Part shown: piece after piece, positions 7,150-16,908 of the stretch
Layout of the letters: each line of letters opens with the position of its first letter
Position numbering within the stretch: the stretch's first letter is position 1
Assembly (NCBI GenBank): GCA_020621865.1
Contig: JAHRYW010000003.1
Span: 186,001-250,000 of the forward strand
Source of the DNA: Betaproteobacteria bacterium
Lineage (GTDB): Bacteria > Pseudomonadota > Gammaproteobacteria > Burkholderiales > Rhodocyclaceae
Length of the DNA stretch: 64,000 bases
Direction: 5' to 3'
Notes under the pieces: model-generated
Seen by the model: the letters and a program-made list of their open reading frames with translations, nothing else
Told to the model about the DNA's origin: nothing
Database searches by the model: none
Translations under genes and position numbers: made by a program

Positions 7150-8542
7150 CAGGTATTTCCACACAAAAATGGGCTCCCGCCACCTGCGGGACCAGATAAA
7201 CCGCACCGCCCATGGCGCGAACCAGTTCGCGAACGATAGACAAGCCAACGCCACTCCCCTGCCGCGGTGCTGGCGCCATGCGCTGCCCCTGAACAAAGGG
7301 ATCGAAGATCCGCTGACGGTCCTCCTCGGCGACCCCCGGCCCCTGGTCGACGCATTCGAAGCGCCAAAGCCCGTCGCCATGCTTTGCACTCAGGCGGATT
7401 TCGCCGCTATCCGGACTGAAATCGATTGCATTCGACAACAGATTATCGAGTACGACCGTCATTTTGTCGGCATCGAGCATCGCCATCTCGTCCGCCGCCT
7501 CGACGACGACCTTCAGTTGCCGCGACTGGCTGTGCAATTCGCGCCGCTGGGCTACGGCAGCCAGCAGTTTGCGCGGCTTTACCGGCTCAATCCGCAGCCG
7601 GCGTGCCTCGAATGCCGCCGCATTGAGAGTCAGCAGGCTTTCGATTTGCTCCTGCAGACTGCGGACATTGTGCTGCAGGATGTCGACCACCTCGCGCTGA
7701 CCGGCGGCAAGCGGACCGGGCACTTCCTCGCGGAGCAGCGAAACCCCCTCCTTCAACGCGGTCAGCGGCGTCTTCAGCTCATGCGACACATGACGCAGCG
7801 CCCGTTCGCGGTCTGATTCCAGTTCGGCCAGGCGCTGGCGCAGCCAGTCGAGCCGCTTGCCCAACTGGCGCAAATCGGCCGGCCCGCCAACCGTAACCGC
7901 TTCGTCGAAGCGGCTGGCGCCAAGGCGGACGATCGCCTGCTCCAGATGGCGCACCGGCCGGACTAACCACCAGCCCATGGCCAGGGCGACCAGTAGGACG
8001 CCGATCAAGGCGAGGCCGATTCTGGCGCCGAGTTTCAGGCGATTGGCTTCCAGTTGAGCCAGGGAGTGGCGATTCTGCGCCTCGATCCAGCGTTGCCCGG
8101 CCTGCTTTAGAAGGCTGTTCAATTCAGCCATCCGCCCGAGCAAGGGAATGATCTCGGCCTGGGGAATATTCTGTTCGAGCCCACCGCGCAGCGCTTCGGC
8201 GACCATCCGCCAGCCGCCGAGCAAGGGCACAAGAGGCTCGGCGGCCATCGCGTCCAGGCGGTCGACAACCACCAGCGATTGCGCCAGATGCTCGTCAAAG
8301 CGCTGGCGGAACACCGGATTGTCGAGCACCAGATATTGACGGGCGCTGCGCTCGATATCGATCGTACGTTCGCCCAGCTCCTGAATGGCCGCGGTCAGTT
8401 GAATGGCCTGCTCGCTGTTGCGGCGGCTCTGTTCGACCAGACGCTCGACGACCAGCCAGCTTTGCACCGCGACACCGCCAAGCAACAAGACGATCAGCAT
8501 GAAGCCCAGCAGCATGCCCTGGCGAAAGGAAATCCGGTTCAT
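7139..8542 (-). CDS. glrK: Sensor histidine kinase, GlrK/QseE type
   Basis: A 467-residue inner-membrane kinase. It has a first transmembrane helix at about 10-30, a helical periplasmic domain, a second helix near 170-192, a HAMP-like linker, the H-box RHVSHELKTPLTALKEG, the N-box DNLLSNAIDFSP, and G-boxes DQGPGV and GSGVGLSIV. The length is close to E. coli GlrK (about 475). It would phosphorylate the regulator encoded two genes downstream. The gene reads away from the bactofilin gene across a 356-base regulatory region. Confidence 0.9.
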   Translation of the reverse strand: MNRISFRQGMLLGFMLIVLLLGGVAVQSWLVVERLVEQSRRNSEQAIQLTAAIQELGERTIDIERSARQYLVLDNPVFRQRFDEHLAQSLVVVDRLDAMAAEPLVPLLGGWRMVAEALRGGLEQNIPQAEIIPLLGRMAELNSLLKQAGQRWIEAQNRHSLAQLEANRLKLGARIGLALIGVLLVALAMGWWLVRPVRHLEQAIVRLGASRFDEAVTVGGPADLRQLGKRLDWLRQRLAELESDRERALRHVSHELKTPLTALKEGVSLLREEVPGPLAAGQREVVDILQHNVRSLQEQIESLLTLNAAAFEARRLRIEPVKPRKLLAAVAQRRELHSQSRQLKVVVEAADEMAMLDADKMTVVLDNLLSNAIDFSPDSGEIRLSAKHGDGLWRFECVDQGPGVAEEDRQRIFDPFVQGQRMAPAPRQGSGVGLSIVRELVRAMGGAVYLVPQVAGAHFCVEIPDEQ

Positions 8543-8675
8543 CCGTGTGCTGATTTTGAAAGCCCCAGTTTAAACCGCCAGCCTCGTTTGCCGAGACTTG
8601 GCGAGTGTGCGCAAGATCGCCAAACAGCGCATACGACGCAAAAATTTACGGTTATAAATCAACGCCTTGAATTCA

Positions 8676-8693
8676 TGTCGCAATTTAGCGACA
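8676..8693. promoter_or_regulatory. GlrR-like site, distal
   Basis: TGTCGCAATTTAGCGACA is an exact TGTC-N10-GACA and a near-perfect palindrome. It lies 66 bases, about six helical turns, upstream of the equivalent position of the proximal site at 8742. The 8543-8898 gap otherwise holds only AT-rich DNA and the promoter. Confidence 0.7.
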
Positions 8694-8741
8694 GGCAACC
8701 TATCCAGATTAGCGTTGTTTTATCCAAAAGCCAAAAAATCA

Positions 8742-8759
8742 TGTCGCCATTTGGCGACA
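8742..8759. promoter_or_regulatory. GlrR-like site, proximal
   Basis: TGTCGCCATTTGGCGACA is an exact TGTC-N10-GACA, fully palindromic except at the centre. It lies about 75 bases upstream of the sigma-54 -24 element at 8834. Confidence 0.7.
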
Positions 8760-8833
8760 GATACCATGAAGATAGTTATAACTAAAGTTAACTTTTACAC
8801 TTATATATTTGTTTTTATTAACAAAATAATACA

Positions 8834-8849
8834 TGGCACGGTTATCGCA
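8834..8849 (+). promoter_or_regulatory. Sigma-54 promoter of the bactofilin gene
   Basis: TGGCACGGTTATCGCA matches TGGCACG-N4-TTGCA with one change (TCGC for TTGC); the GG and GC are ten bases apart as required. It is 50 bases upstream of the bactofilin start. Confidence 0.75.
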
Positions 8850-8898
8850 ATAACGCCCCGGACAGCCAATTGTCGATAACCTCAAGACGGGAGTCACC

Positions 8899-9465
8899 AT
8901 GTTCAGCAAACCCATCATCCCCAACCGCAATGACACCATTACCCGCAAGGATGTAAAGAGCGTTCTCGGCTCCGGAAGCCTGGCCGGCGCAGTTCCCGAA
9001 CCCAAGGTGGTCACCGACCCGCCAGCGCCTGTGCAAAGCGAAAAGCCGGCATCAGCCGCCAGCGATACGGAAAACATCAGCGGCGCCCGCCTGATCGTCG
9101 GCCCGGATGTCAAACTGAAAGGCGCCGAGATACTCGATTGCGATACGCTTGTCGTCGAAGGCCGGGTCGAGGCCACGATGGACAGCCGCGTCATCCGCAT
9201 TGCCGAGAATGGCGCGTTTTCCGGCAAGGTCAGCATCGACATCGCCGAAATCCATGGCATCTTCGAAGGCGAACTGACCGCACGCTCACAACTGATCATC
9301 CACGCCACCGGCAAGGTCCAGGGCAAGATCCGCTACGGCAAACTGGTCATCGACGAAGGCGGTGAACTTTGCGGTGACATCAATGCGCTCTCCGCCGAGA
9401 AGGCGCCCCGTTTTCATCCGCGCGAAGAAACCCCAAACCTGGCGCTTAGCGCCGTGGCCGGTTGA
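8899..9465 (+). CDS. Bactofilin (polymer-forming cytoskeletal protein)
   Basis: A 188-residue bactofilin. Residues about 60-155 form the right-handed beta-helix domain, with repeated short strands (for example KGAEILDCDTLVVEGRVEA and GKVSIDIAEIHGIFEG). The flanking N- and C-terminal tails are Pro/Ala/Glu-rich and disordered. Bactofilins self-assemble without nucleotide and scaffold wall or envelope machines. GGGAG lies 6-10 bases before the ATG. It has its own sigma-54-like promoter and two GlrR-type sites, so it is probably induced by the envelope-sensing system encoded divergently. Confidence 0.9.
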   Translation: MFSKPIIPNRNDTITRKDVKSVLGSGSLAGAVPEPKVVTDPPAPVQSEKPASAASDTENISGARLIVGPDVKLKGAEILDCDTLVVEGRVEATMDSRVIRIAENGAFSGKVSIDIAEIHGIFEGELTARSQLIIHATGKVQGKIRYGKLVIDEGGELCGDINALSAEKAPRFHPREETPNLALSAVAG

Positions 9466-9488
9466 TTAAATTTTGGGCAGATCATAGA

Positions 9489-10127
9489 ATGGAATTCATG
9501 CAGCATATAGCGTCAAAACTCCCGCCCATCCCCGGCCTGATGTCCTCCCCTTATCCGCCCGGGGAGCATGTCCACGCGGTCGATCCGGGCACTTCCGTCG
9601 ACAGTGCTGACCTGATCATCGTGCCGGCTGTCACCTACAATCAGCACCGGGCCTGCAATGCCTTGGTACGCCGGATGTATGTGTCGCGCGGTTATCGGGT
9701 TCTGCCACAACGCCAGAGCATCGACGACCCCAATCATTTCACGCTCGGCGCCTGGCTCGACGGTGAGTTGGTGGCAACCCTGACCGGATCCCGGGATTCA
9801 CGCGCCGGTCTCCTGGCCGACGGCCTCTATGGTCATGAAATCTCGGCCTTGCGCAAACCTTCGCGAGTCATTGGCGAAGTCACGCGGCTGGCGGTGGACG
9901 CCGACTTTCGTAGCCCGGAACTGCTGAATTCACTGTTCCGGGCCACTTACCAGTATGCCCGGGCCATTTTTGGCTTGACCGACGTGGTGATCGAAGTTAA
10001 CCCCCGCCATGCCGGCTACTACCGTCGGGAGCTGAACTTTACCCAGGTCGGCCCCCTGCGCACCTGTCCGCGGGTGGAAGCTCCGGCCGTGCTGCTGCAC
10101 CGGACGCTGGGCTGCCTGCGCTTCTAA
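9489..10127 (+). CDS. GNAT-like / N-acyl amino acid synthase-type acyltransferase
   Basis: A 212-residue protein resembling FeeM-type N-acyl amino acid synthases and related GNAT-fold enzymes. Visible features are CNALVRRMYVSRGYRV, a central VATLTGSRDS, then EVTRLAVDADFRS (a typical acetyl-CoA/acyl-ACP binding strand-turn) and VIEVNPRHAGYYRRELNF in the last third. These proteins form acyl amides from acyl-ACP and an amino compound, or simply use acyl-CoA; the substrate here is unknown. Start uncertain: ATG at 9489 or 9498, or a TTG at 9462 overlapping the bactofilin stop. Confidence 0.65.
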   Translation: MEFMQHIASKLPPIPGLMSSPYPPGEHVHAVDPGTSVDSADLIIVPAVTYNQHRACNALVRRMYVSRGYRVLPQRQSIDDPNHFTLGAWLDGELVATLTGSRDSRAGLLADGLYGHEISALRKPSRVIGEVTRLAVDADFRSPELLNSLFRATYQYARAIFGLTDVVIEVNPRHAGYYRRELNFTQVGPLRTCPRVEAPAVLLHRTLGCLRF

Positions 10128-10146
10128 CCCTCCTGCCTCCCCCTTG

Positions 10147-10180
10147 ATGACCAGCCTCCCGGCACCGGGACGCTGGTCAT
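10147..10180 (+). terminator. Terminator-like hairpin
   Basis: TGACCAGC and GCTGGTCA form the outer stem and CCCGG/CCGGG the inner stem. A short TTTAC follows. It lies 20 bases after the acyltransferase gene. Confidence 0.6.
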
Positions 10181-10241
10181 TTACGTTGAAGCCTCGTAGA
10201 CTTCGCGCTTCGACAACATTTCCTATCGACAGGCAAGCTCA

Positions 10242-11906
<1,665 letters not shown>

Positions 11907-11921
11907 TTCATACAATCTGCC

Positions 11922-12230
11922 ATGTCCTTACTTACTGAACTCGCCGGTCTCGCCGAACTGGAGACCATGAGCGATTACAAGGTCAGGAACCCTCACCGGG
12001 GCTGGGCCGTACTGAGCATGTTCGGCCCAACTTCGGAGAGCGATGCCGCCGGATTCTGGCGGTTTCAGAGGGGATGCGAGGAAGGCGAAACCATTGAGCG
12101 CTTCTTGAAACGGTATCAAGGACGCGTGGAACTGGCGCTAGTCTCGGCCGAAGAAGTTGGCCTGGAATACATGGGGACCGCCGTCCAGGGAAAGAACGTC
12201 CTGGTGGTGCGCCCCGTTCCTCGCCTTTGA
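11922..12230 (+). CDS. Small hypothetical protein
   Basis: An unrecognised 102-residue soluble protein that begins 15 bases after ettA. No signal peptide or known motif is seen; the middle contains MFGPTSESDAAGFWRFQRGC. The start at 11922 has a poor ribosome binding site. An internal ATG at 11967 has GGAG just upstream, but with short spacing, and would give an 87-residue protein. Normal codon use and close linkage to ettA support it as a gene. Confidence 0.55.
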   Translation: MSLLTELAGLAELETMSDYKVRNPHRGWAVLSMFGPTSESDAAGFWRFQRGCEEGETIERFLKRYQGRVELALVSAEEVGLEYMGTAVQGKNVLVVRPVPRL

Positions 12231-12320
12231 CGCCGTATTCGAGATTGAGCGTTCGCCTTCCGATTCGCTCCCGGCAGCGCTGCTGGTTGATTTTTTGATT
12301 TTGGCCGTTTTTTCGGCCTT

Positions 12321-12330
12321 ACCGTAGCAT
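12321..12330 (+). repeat. ACCGTAGCAT motif, intergenic copy
   Basis: An exact core preceded by two AT-rich tracts (TTTTGATTTTGG and TTTTTT) in 12290-12312. It lies between the gene ending at 12230 and the terminator at 12340. Confidence 0.8.
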
Positions 12331-12339
12331 TGATGCAAA

Positions 12340-12369
12340 ACGGGCGCCCTTGCGGCGCCCGTTCTTCTT
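12340..12369. terminator. Terminator hairpin
   Basis: ACGGGCGCC and GGCGCCCGT form a nine-pair stem with a CTTG-type loop, followed by TCTTCTTT on the plus strand and preceded by AAA, so it may serve both converging genes. Confidence 0.75.
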
Positions 12370-12409
12370 TCGTGCCCCGTCGAAACGAGGCTCAAAACCG
12401 GTGTGTTGA

Positions 12410-12688
12410 TCAGTGCTTGAGGCTGGCGGAGAACACCGCCTTGGTCTTTTCGGAAAAATGGAATTCGTTGAAAGCGCGATCGATTTCGGCTTCGTTGCGG
12501 CCTTCGGAATGATCCTCGAAGCTGATGCCGATGATCTTGCCGTTAGCGGCCAGGGTCTGGAAGGCGAAACGCCAGCGTTGGGCTTCGGCCAGGCGCTCGC
12601 GCAGTTCGGCTTCGTTGGAAATCGTGATACCGGCTTTCTTCAGGGAATCCAGGAATTGTTCGAAGGATTCGTTGCTCAGACTGCCCAT
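12410..12688 (-). CDS. Small hypothetical protein
   Basis: A 92-residue acidic, helical protein of unknown function. The start at 12688 is chosen because GGAGATAG lies 5-12 bases upstream; the open frame continues upstream without one. The sequence starts MGSLSNESFEQFLDSLKKAG, has a charged middle with ELRERLAEAQ, and ends in FSASLKH. No membrane segment or cysteine pair is seen. It is transcribed toward the terminator at 12340. Confidence 0.65.
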   Translation of the reverse strand: MGSLSNESFEQFLDSLKKAGITISNEAELRERLAEAQRWRFAFQTLAANGKIIGISFEDHSEGRNEAEIDRAFNEFHFSEKTKAVFSASLKH

Positions 12689-12800
12689 TTGACTATCTCC
12701 GTAGGTTGTCGGTGTTTGATCACCATGTGCCGAATAACGACACGGCTTTGATTCGGTTGACACGAATTCGACAGAAGTTTGAATGCGATAATGGCGCCCC

Positions 12801-13622
12801 ATGAAGAAGCCAAACACCACCGCTGAAATTCCCGAAATTCGTCCCGGTCAGTCGATCGAACTGCTCAAGGAACTGCACATCCTGACCCGCGACGGCAAGC
12901 TGAACCAGGACACCCGGCGCAAGCTCAAGCAGGTCTATCACCTCTACCAGTTCATCGAACCGCTGCTCGATGACGCCGAGACGCTGGTCGACCATGGGGC
13001 CGGCAAGTCCTATCTCGGCTTCATCCTCTACGATCTCTGTATCAAGGAGCGTGCCAGCGGCGAAATCGTTGGCATCGAAACGCGGGCCGAACTCGTCGAC
13101 AAATCGCGCCAACTGGCCGCCCGGCTGGGTTTCGAGCGGATGCGCTTCCTCGCCTGCACGGTCGAGGATTCGCTGACCTCGCCCGAACTGCCGGCGCAGG
13201 TCGATGTCGTTACCGCGCTACACGCCTGCAACACGGCGACCGACGACGCGATCCGTTTCGCACTGACCAAGAACGCCCGCCATATCGTCCTCGTCCCTTG
13301 CTGCCAGGCCGAAGTCGCTGCCACGATGCGCGCCAAAAAGAATGAGTCGCTGGGCAAAACGGCGCTGTCCGAACTTTGGCGACACCCGATCCACACCCGC
13401 GAACTCGGCAGCCACCTGACCAACGTCCTGCGCTGCCTGCTGCTCGAGTCGCACGGCTACGACGTCACCGTCACTGAACTGGTCGGATGGGAACATTCAA
13501 TGAAGAACGAGCTGATCATCGCTTCGAAGCGCGGCAACCCGCGCAAGAATGCCCGCGAACGCGCCGAAGCCATCCTGCGCGAGTTCAATATCGAAGAACT
13601 TGCCGCCCGTTTCACGTACTAA
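12801..13622 (+). CDS. SAM-dependent methyltransferase-like protein
   Basis: A 273-residue class I methyltransferase-like protein. Residues about 50-85 hold ETLVDHGAGKSYLGF, a variant of the SAM-binding glycine loop (D-x-G-x-G-x-S), then GIETRAELVDKSRQLAARLG as motif II with an acidic residue. The downstream motifs TALHACNTATDDAI and VLVPCCQ resemble the Methyltransf_32 / GSTCD-like family. The substrate (RNA or protein) is unknown. It ends 6 bases before rlhA, so it is probably co-transcribed with this rRNA-modification gene. Confidence 0.75.
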   Translation: MKKPNTTAEIPEIRPGQSIELLKELHILTRDGKLNQDTRRKLKQVYHLYQFIEPLLDDAETLVDHGAGKSYLGFILYDLCIKERASGEIVGIETRAELVDKSRQLAARLGFERMRFLACTVEDSLTSPELPAQVDVVTALHACNTATDDAIRFALTKNARHIVLVPCCQAEVAATMRAKKNESLGKTALSELWRHPIHTRELGSHLTNVLRCLLLESHGYDVTVTELVGWEHSMKNELIIASKRGNPRKNARERAEAILREFNIEELAARFTY

Positions 13623-13628
13623 GGCGCC

Positions 13629-15518
13629 ATGACCCGCATTCAACACCCGCTCGAACTCCTCGCCCCGGCCAAGAACGCCGATTTCGGTATCGAAGCCATC
13701 AAGCATGGCGCCGACGCCGTCTATATCGGCGGCCCGGCCTTCGGTGCCCGCTACGGCGCCGGCAACGATGTCGCCGAAATCAAACGCCTGTGCGATTTCG
13801 CCCACCGCTACCGGGCCAAGGTCTTTGTCGCGCTGAACACCATCCTGCGCGACGACGAACTGGAAGAAAGCCGGCAACTGGCCTGGCAGCTTTACGAAGC
13901 CGGCGCCGACGCGCTGATCATCCAGGACATGGGCCTGCTGGAAATGGACCTGCCGCCGATCCAGCTTCATGCCAGCACGCAGACTGACAATCGCAACCCG
14001 GAAAAGGTGAAATTCCTGGAGGATGCCGGCTTCTCGCAGGTCGTTCTGGCGCGCGAATGCAGCTTAAATGAAATTATTAAGATTGCTTCGCAATCAACTG
14101 TTTCATTGGAATATTTTGTTCACGGCGCACTCTGTGTCGCCTACTCTGGACAGTGCTACATCAGTGAGGCCCACACCGGGCGCAGCGCCAATCGCGGCGA
14201 GTGTTCGCAGGCCTGCCGCCTGCCCTACACGCTGGTCGACGACAAGGGCAAGACGATCACCGAGAACCAGCACCTGCTGTCGATGAAAGACAACAACCAG
14301 ACCGAGAACATCCTCGAACTGGCTCGCGCCGGCGTCTGCTCGTTCAAGATCGAGGGCCGGCTGAAGGACCTCAGCTACGTCAAGAACATCACCGCCCATT
14401 ACCGCCGGTTGCTCGACGAAATCATCGCCGAACACCCGGAATTCAGCCGCGCCTCCAGCGGCAAGAGTACTTACACCTTCACGCCGCAGCCGGACAAGAC
14501 CTTCAATCGCGGCTACACCGACTATTTTGCCGGCGGCCGCCAGGACGACATCGGGGCTTTCGATTCTCCAGCCTTCGTCGGCGAGTTGATCGGCGAGGTG
14601 GCCGAGATCGGCGACGGCTGGCTGGTCGTCAATACCGACCAGACCTTCCACAACGGCGACGGCGTCTGCTTCTATGACGGGCACGGCGAAGTGGCCGGGA
14701 TGCGCATCAACCGTGCCGAAGGCAACAAACTGTTTCCGGCCGAAATGCCGGACGACCTGACCGAGGGCGCCACGCTCTTCCGCAACCGCGACCAGGCCTT
14801 CGAACGCGCCCTGGAAAAGGAATCGGCCGACCGCCGGATTGCCGTCAAGCCGGTGCTCGACGAGACGGACGACGGCCTCGTCCTGACGCTGACCGACGAA
14901 GATGGCGTGAATGCTACGGTCAGCCGGAAATTTGGGCCCAAATCGGAATGGCAGTTGGCCCAGAACCCGGAACAGGCGATGGCCAAGCTCAAGGAAAACC
15001 TCGGCAAGTTCGGCAACACGATGTTCGTCGCCGAACCGGTCGAGCTGAAGCTGAGCCAGCCCTGGTTCCTGCCGGTCAGCGCGATCAACGCGCTGCGTCG
15101 CGAAGCCACCGAGCAACTGGAAGCGGCCCGCGTCGCCAGCCACCCGCGCCCGCCGCGCGCTGTGCCGGCCGCCAACCCGGTGCCTTACCCGCAGGATGAA
15201 CTGACCTACCTCGGCAACGTCTTCAACGCCAAGGCCCGCGCCTTCTACGAGAAACACGGCGTCAAGCTGATCGCCGATGCCTACGAGGCCGGCAACGAAA
15301 AGGGCATGGTCTCGCTGATGATCACCCGCCATTGCCTGCGCTACAGCTTCAACCTCTGCCCCAAGGAGGTCAAGCACCTGAAGCCGGACCCGATGACGCT
15401 GATCAATGGCAACGAAAAGCTGATCCTCAAGTTCGACTGCAAGGCCTGCGAAATGCACGTCGTCGGCAAGATGAAGAAAGGCGTCAAGCTCAACCTCGGC
15501 ACCATCCGCCCGGCCTGA
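13629..15518 (+). CDS. rlhA: U32-family 23S rRNA hydroxylase RlhA-like protein
   Basis: A 629-residue U32 'peptidase' family protein. The U32 signature region is clear: FVHGALCVAYSGQCYISEA followed by GRSANRGECSQACR and FKIEGRLKDLSYVKN. Length and the C-terminal collagenase-like/DUF3656 extension, ending in a cysteine-containing segment with FDCKACEMHVVG, fit E. coli RlhA/YdcP (C2501 hydroxylation of 23S rRNA) better than the shorter TrhP. Cysteines probably hold an Fe-S cluster. One internal stretch (14062-14122) is strikingly AT-rich, and the gene carries an ACCGTAGCAT motif near 14911. Confidence 0.85.
   Translation: MTRIQHPLELLAPAKNADFGIEAIKHGADAVYIGGPAFGARYGAGNDVAEIKRLCDFAHRYRAKVFVALNTILRDDELEESRQLAWQLYEAGADALIIQDMGLLEMDLPPIQLHASTQTDNRNPEKVKFLEDAGFSQVVLARECSLNEIIKIASQSTVSLEYFVHGALCVAYSGQCYISEAHTGRSANRGECSQACRLPYTLVDDKGKTITENQHLLSMKDNNQTENILELARAGVCSFKIEGRLKDLSYVKNITAHYRRLLDEIIAEHPEFSRASSGKSTYTFTPQPDKTFNRGYTDYFAGGRQDDIGAFDSPAFVGELIGEVAEIGDGWLVVNTDQTFHNGDGVCFYDGHGEVAGMRINRAEGNKLFPAEMPDDLTEGATLFRNRDQAFERALEKESADRRIAVKPVLDETDDGLVLTLTDEDGVNATVSRKFGPKSEWQLAQNPEQAMAKLKENLGKFGNTMFVAEPVELKLSQPWFLPVSAINALRREATEQLEAARVASHPRPPRAVPAANPVPYPQDELTYLGNVFNAKARAFYEKHGVKLIADAYEAGNEKGMVSLMITRHCLRYSFNLCPKEVKHLKPDPMTLINGNEKLILKFDCKACEMHVVGKMKKGVKLNLGTIRPA
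14911..14920 (-). repeat. ACCGTAGCAT motif inside rlhA
   Basis: ATGCTACGGT on the plus strand, read as part of the codons for Asn-Ala-Thr-Val. It is followed by GGAAATTTGGGCCCAAAT, giving two AT-rich tracts on the same side as in the intergenic copies. Confidence 0.8.
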
Positions 15519-15525
15519 CACCAGG

Positions 15526-16245
15526 ATGCAGCCGACGCCCTGCCCTTCCTGCCGGCAAACGATGGCCAAGCAGCGCTTCGAGCGGCTGCATCACGGCGAA
15601 GTCATCCTCGATTTATGTTTTGCCTGCCAGGGCATCTGGTTCGACGAATTCGAGAGCGTGCAGATCACGCCCGGCGGCATCGTCCAGCTGTTCGAACTGC
15701 TGCACCAGCATCACGACGACCCGCGCCAGCCGCTGCGCGATCCGTTGCACTGCCCGCGCTGCAAAGAGCGCCTGCTGCACGGCCTGGACGTCGCCAAGCA
15801 CGGCGGCCGCTTCAACTACCACCGCTGCCTGCAGAAACACGGCCGTTTCACGACTTTCGCCCAGTTCATGATCGAAAAGGGCTTCGTCCGCCAGCTCAAC
15901 CCGGCCGAAATCGATGCGCTGTCGGCCAAGGTCGGCATCATCCGCTGCATGGGCTGCGGCGCCCCGGTCGATATCCGCCGGGACCACGCCTGCGGCCACT
16001 GCCGGGCACCGATCACCATCCTCGACCCGGGCGCCGTCGAGCAGGCGCTCAGCCGTTTTCAGGACGCCGAAATCCGCCGCACGACGCGCGACGTCGAATT
16101 GCTCGGCGACGCCATCGTGATGCGCGAACGCGAAAAATCGCGCCTCAAGCGGCAAAGGCAGGAGCCGGACAACGCCGGCATCATCGACGCCATCGACCTG
16201 ATCTCGGCCGGCGCCGAATTCGTCTGGCACCTGATCCGGCGATAA
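15526..16245 (+). CDS. Zinc-ribbon (zf-TFIIB-like) protein
   Basis: A 239-residue cysteine-rich protein with at least three C-x2-C clusters. The N-terminal pair is CPSC and CFAC, with the flanking ILDLC-x2-C-x-GIWFDEFE typical of zf-TFIIB domains. CPRC begins a middle half-ribbon, and CMGC with CGHC forms another around residues 143-163. The C-terminal third is charged (REREKSRLKRQRQE) and ends with a weakly hydrophobic segment. The function of the family is unknown. It starts 7 bases after rlhA, which suggests an operon. Confidence 0.75.
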   Translation: MQPTPCPSCRQTMAKQRFERLHHGEVILDLCFACQGIWFDEFESVQITPGGIVQLFELLHQHHDDPRQPLRDPLHCPRCKERLLHGLDVAKHGGRFNYHRCLQKHGRFTTFAQFMIEKGFVRQLNPAEIDALSAKVGIIRCMGCGAPVDIRRDHACGHCRAPITILDPGAVEQALSRFQDAEIRRTTRDVELLGDAIVMREREKSRLKRQRQEPDNAGIIDAIDLISAGAEFVWHLIRR

Positions 16246-16263
16246 GGCAATCGGCCCGGATAC

Positions 16264-16818
16264 CTAAGCCGCCGCGGTATCCTGCAAGACCTTGGGGGTG
16301 ATTTCGACGTTGCCGGCCTCGCCGCCCAGCCAGACCACGCCGTCCTGGATCGTGCATTGCAGGCGCATGCCGCGCTCGGCCAGCCCGGCCAGCGCCTTGC
16401 TGTCCTCGACGCTCAGGGCCAGCACGCGCAGGTTTTTCTGGCCGGCCACCTTGCCGGCCGTTTGCTGCCACCAGATTTCGGCCGTCCGGCCGCCATAAGC
16501 CAGCACCATCACGTGGCGGGAACGATTGCAGGCCCGGCGGATCAACTTTTCATCGGGCAGGCCAACGTCGATCCAGCGCTCGATGCTGCCGGTGGCGTCG
16601 AGTTCCTGCAGGTCGCCCTCATCGTCGGTTGCCGACAGGCCGCGCCCGAAGTTCAGCGTCTCCGAAGCATTCAGCGCGAAAGCCAGCAGGCGGACCATCA
16701 TCCGCTCATCAGTTTCCGAGGGGTGGCGGGCGATGGTCAGCGAATAGTCGCCGAAATGCGAGCGGTCGAGGTCGGCCAACTGCAGTTCAGCCTTGAAAAT
16801 GGTGGATTTGAGCGCCAT
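16264..16818 (-). CDS. yaeQ: YaeQ family protein
   Basis: A 184-residue member of the YaeQ family: starts MALKSTIFKAELQLADLDR, contains ARHPSETDERMMVRLLAFAL and the central GLPDEKLIRRACNRS. YaeQ has a PD-(D/E)XK-like fold; a role in transcription elongation was proposed but is not settled. The length fits the family (about 180). The ATG at 16818 is preferred over the longer frame because of the conserved N-terminus and GGGGCT upstream. Confidence 0.9.
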   Translation of the reverse strand: MALKSTIFKAELQLADLDRSHFGDYSLTIARHPSETDERMMVRLLAFALNASETLNFGRGLSATDDEGDLQELDATGSIERWIDVGLPDEKLIRRACNRSRHVMVLAYGGRTAEIWWQQTAGKVAGQKNLRVLALSVEDSKALAGLAERGMRLQCTIQDGVVWLGGEAGNVEITPKVLQDTAAA

Positions 16819-16908
16819 GGCAGCCCCGGAAAAAGGCCGGATTATCCCATGACGCATCGCCGAAACCGGACTACGATGAACAATATGGAAACCAAAGGAG
16901 ATTTGAGC

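Noticed and set aside
12290-12332. GGCCG-TTTTTT-CGGCC next to the motif as a terminator that explains the whole repeat
   Set aside because: The stem forms in a few copies only (12302 and roughly 39350); others such as 28882 and 37890 do not pair, and intragenic copies have none.
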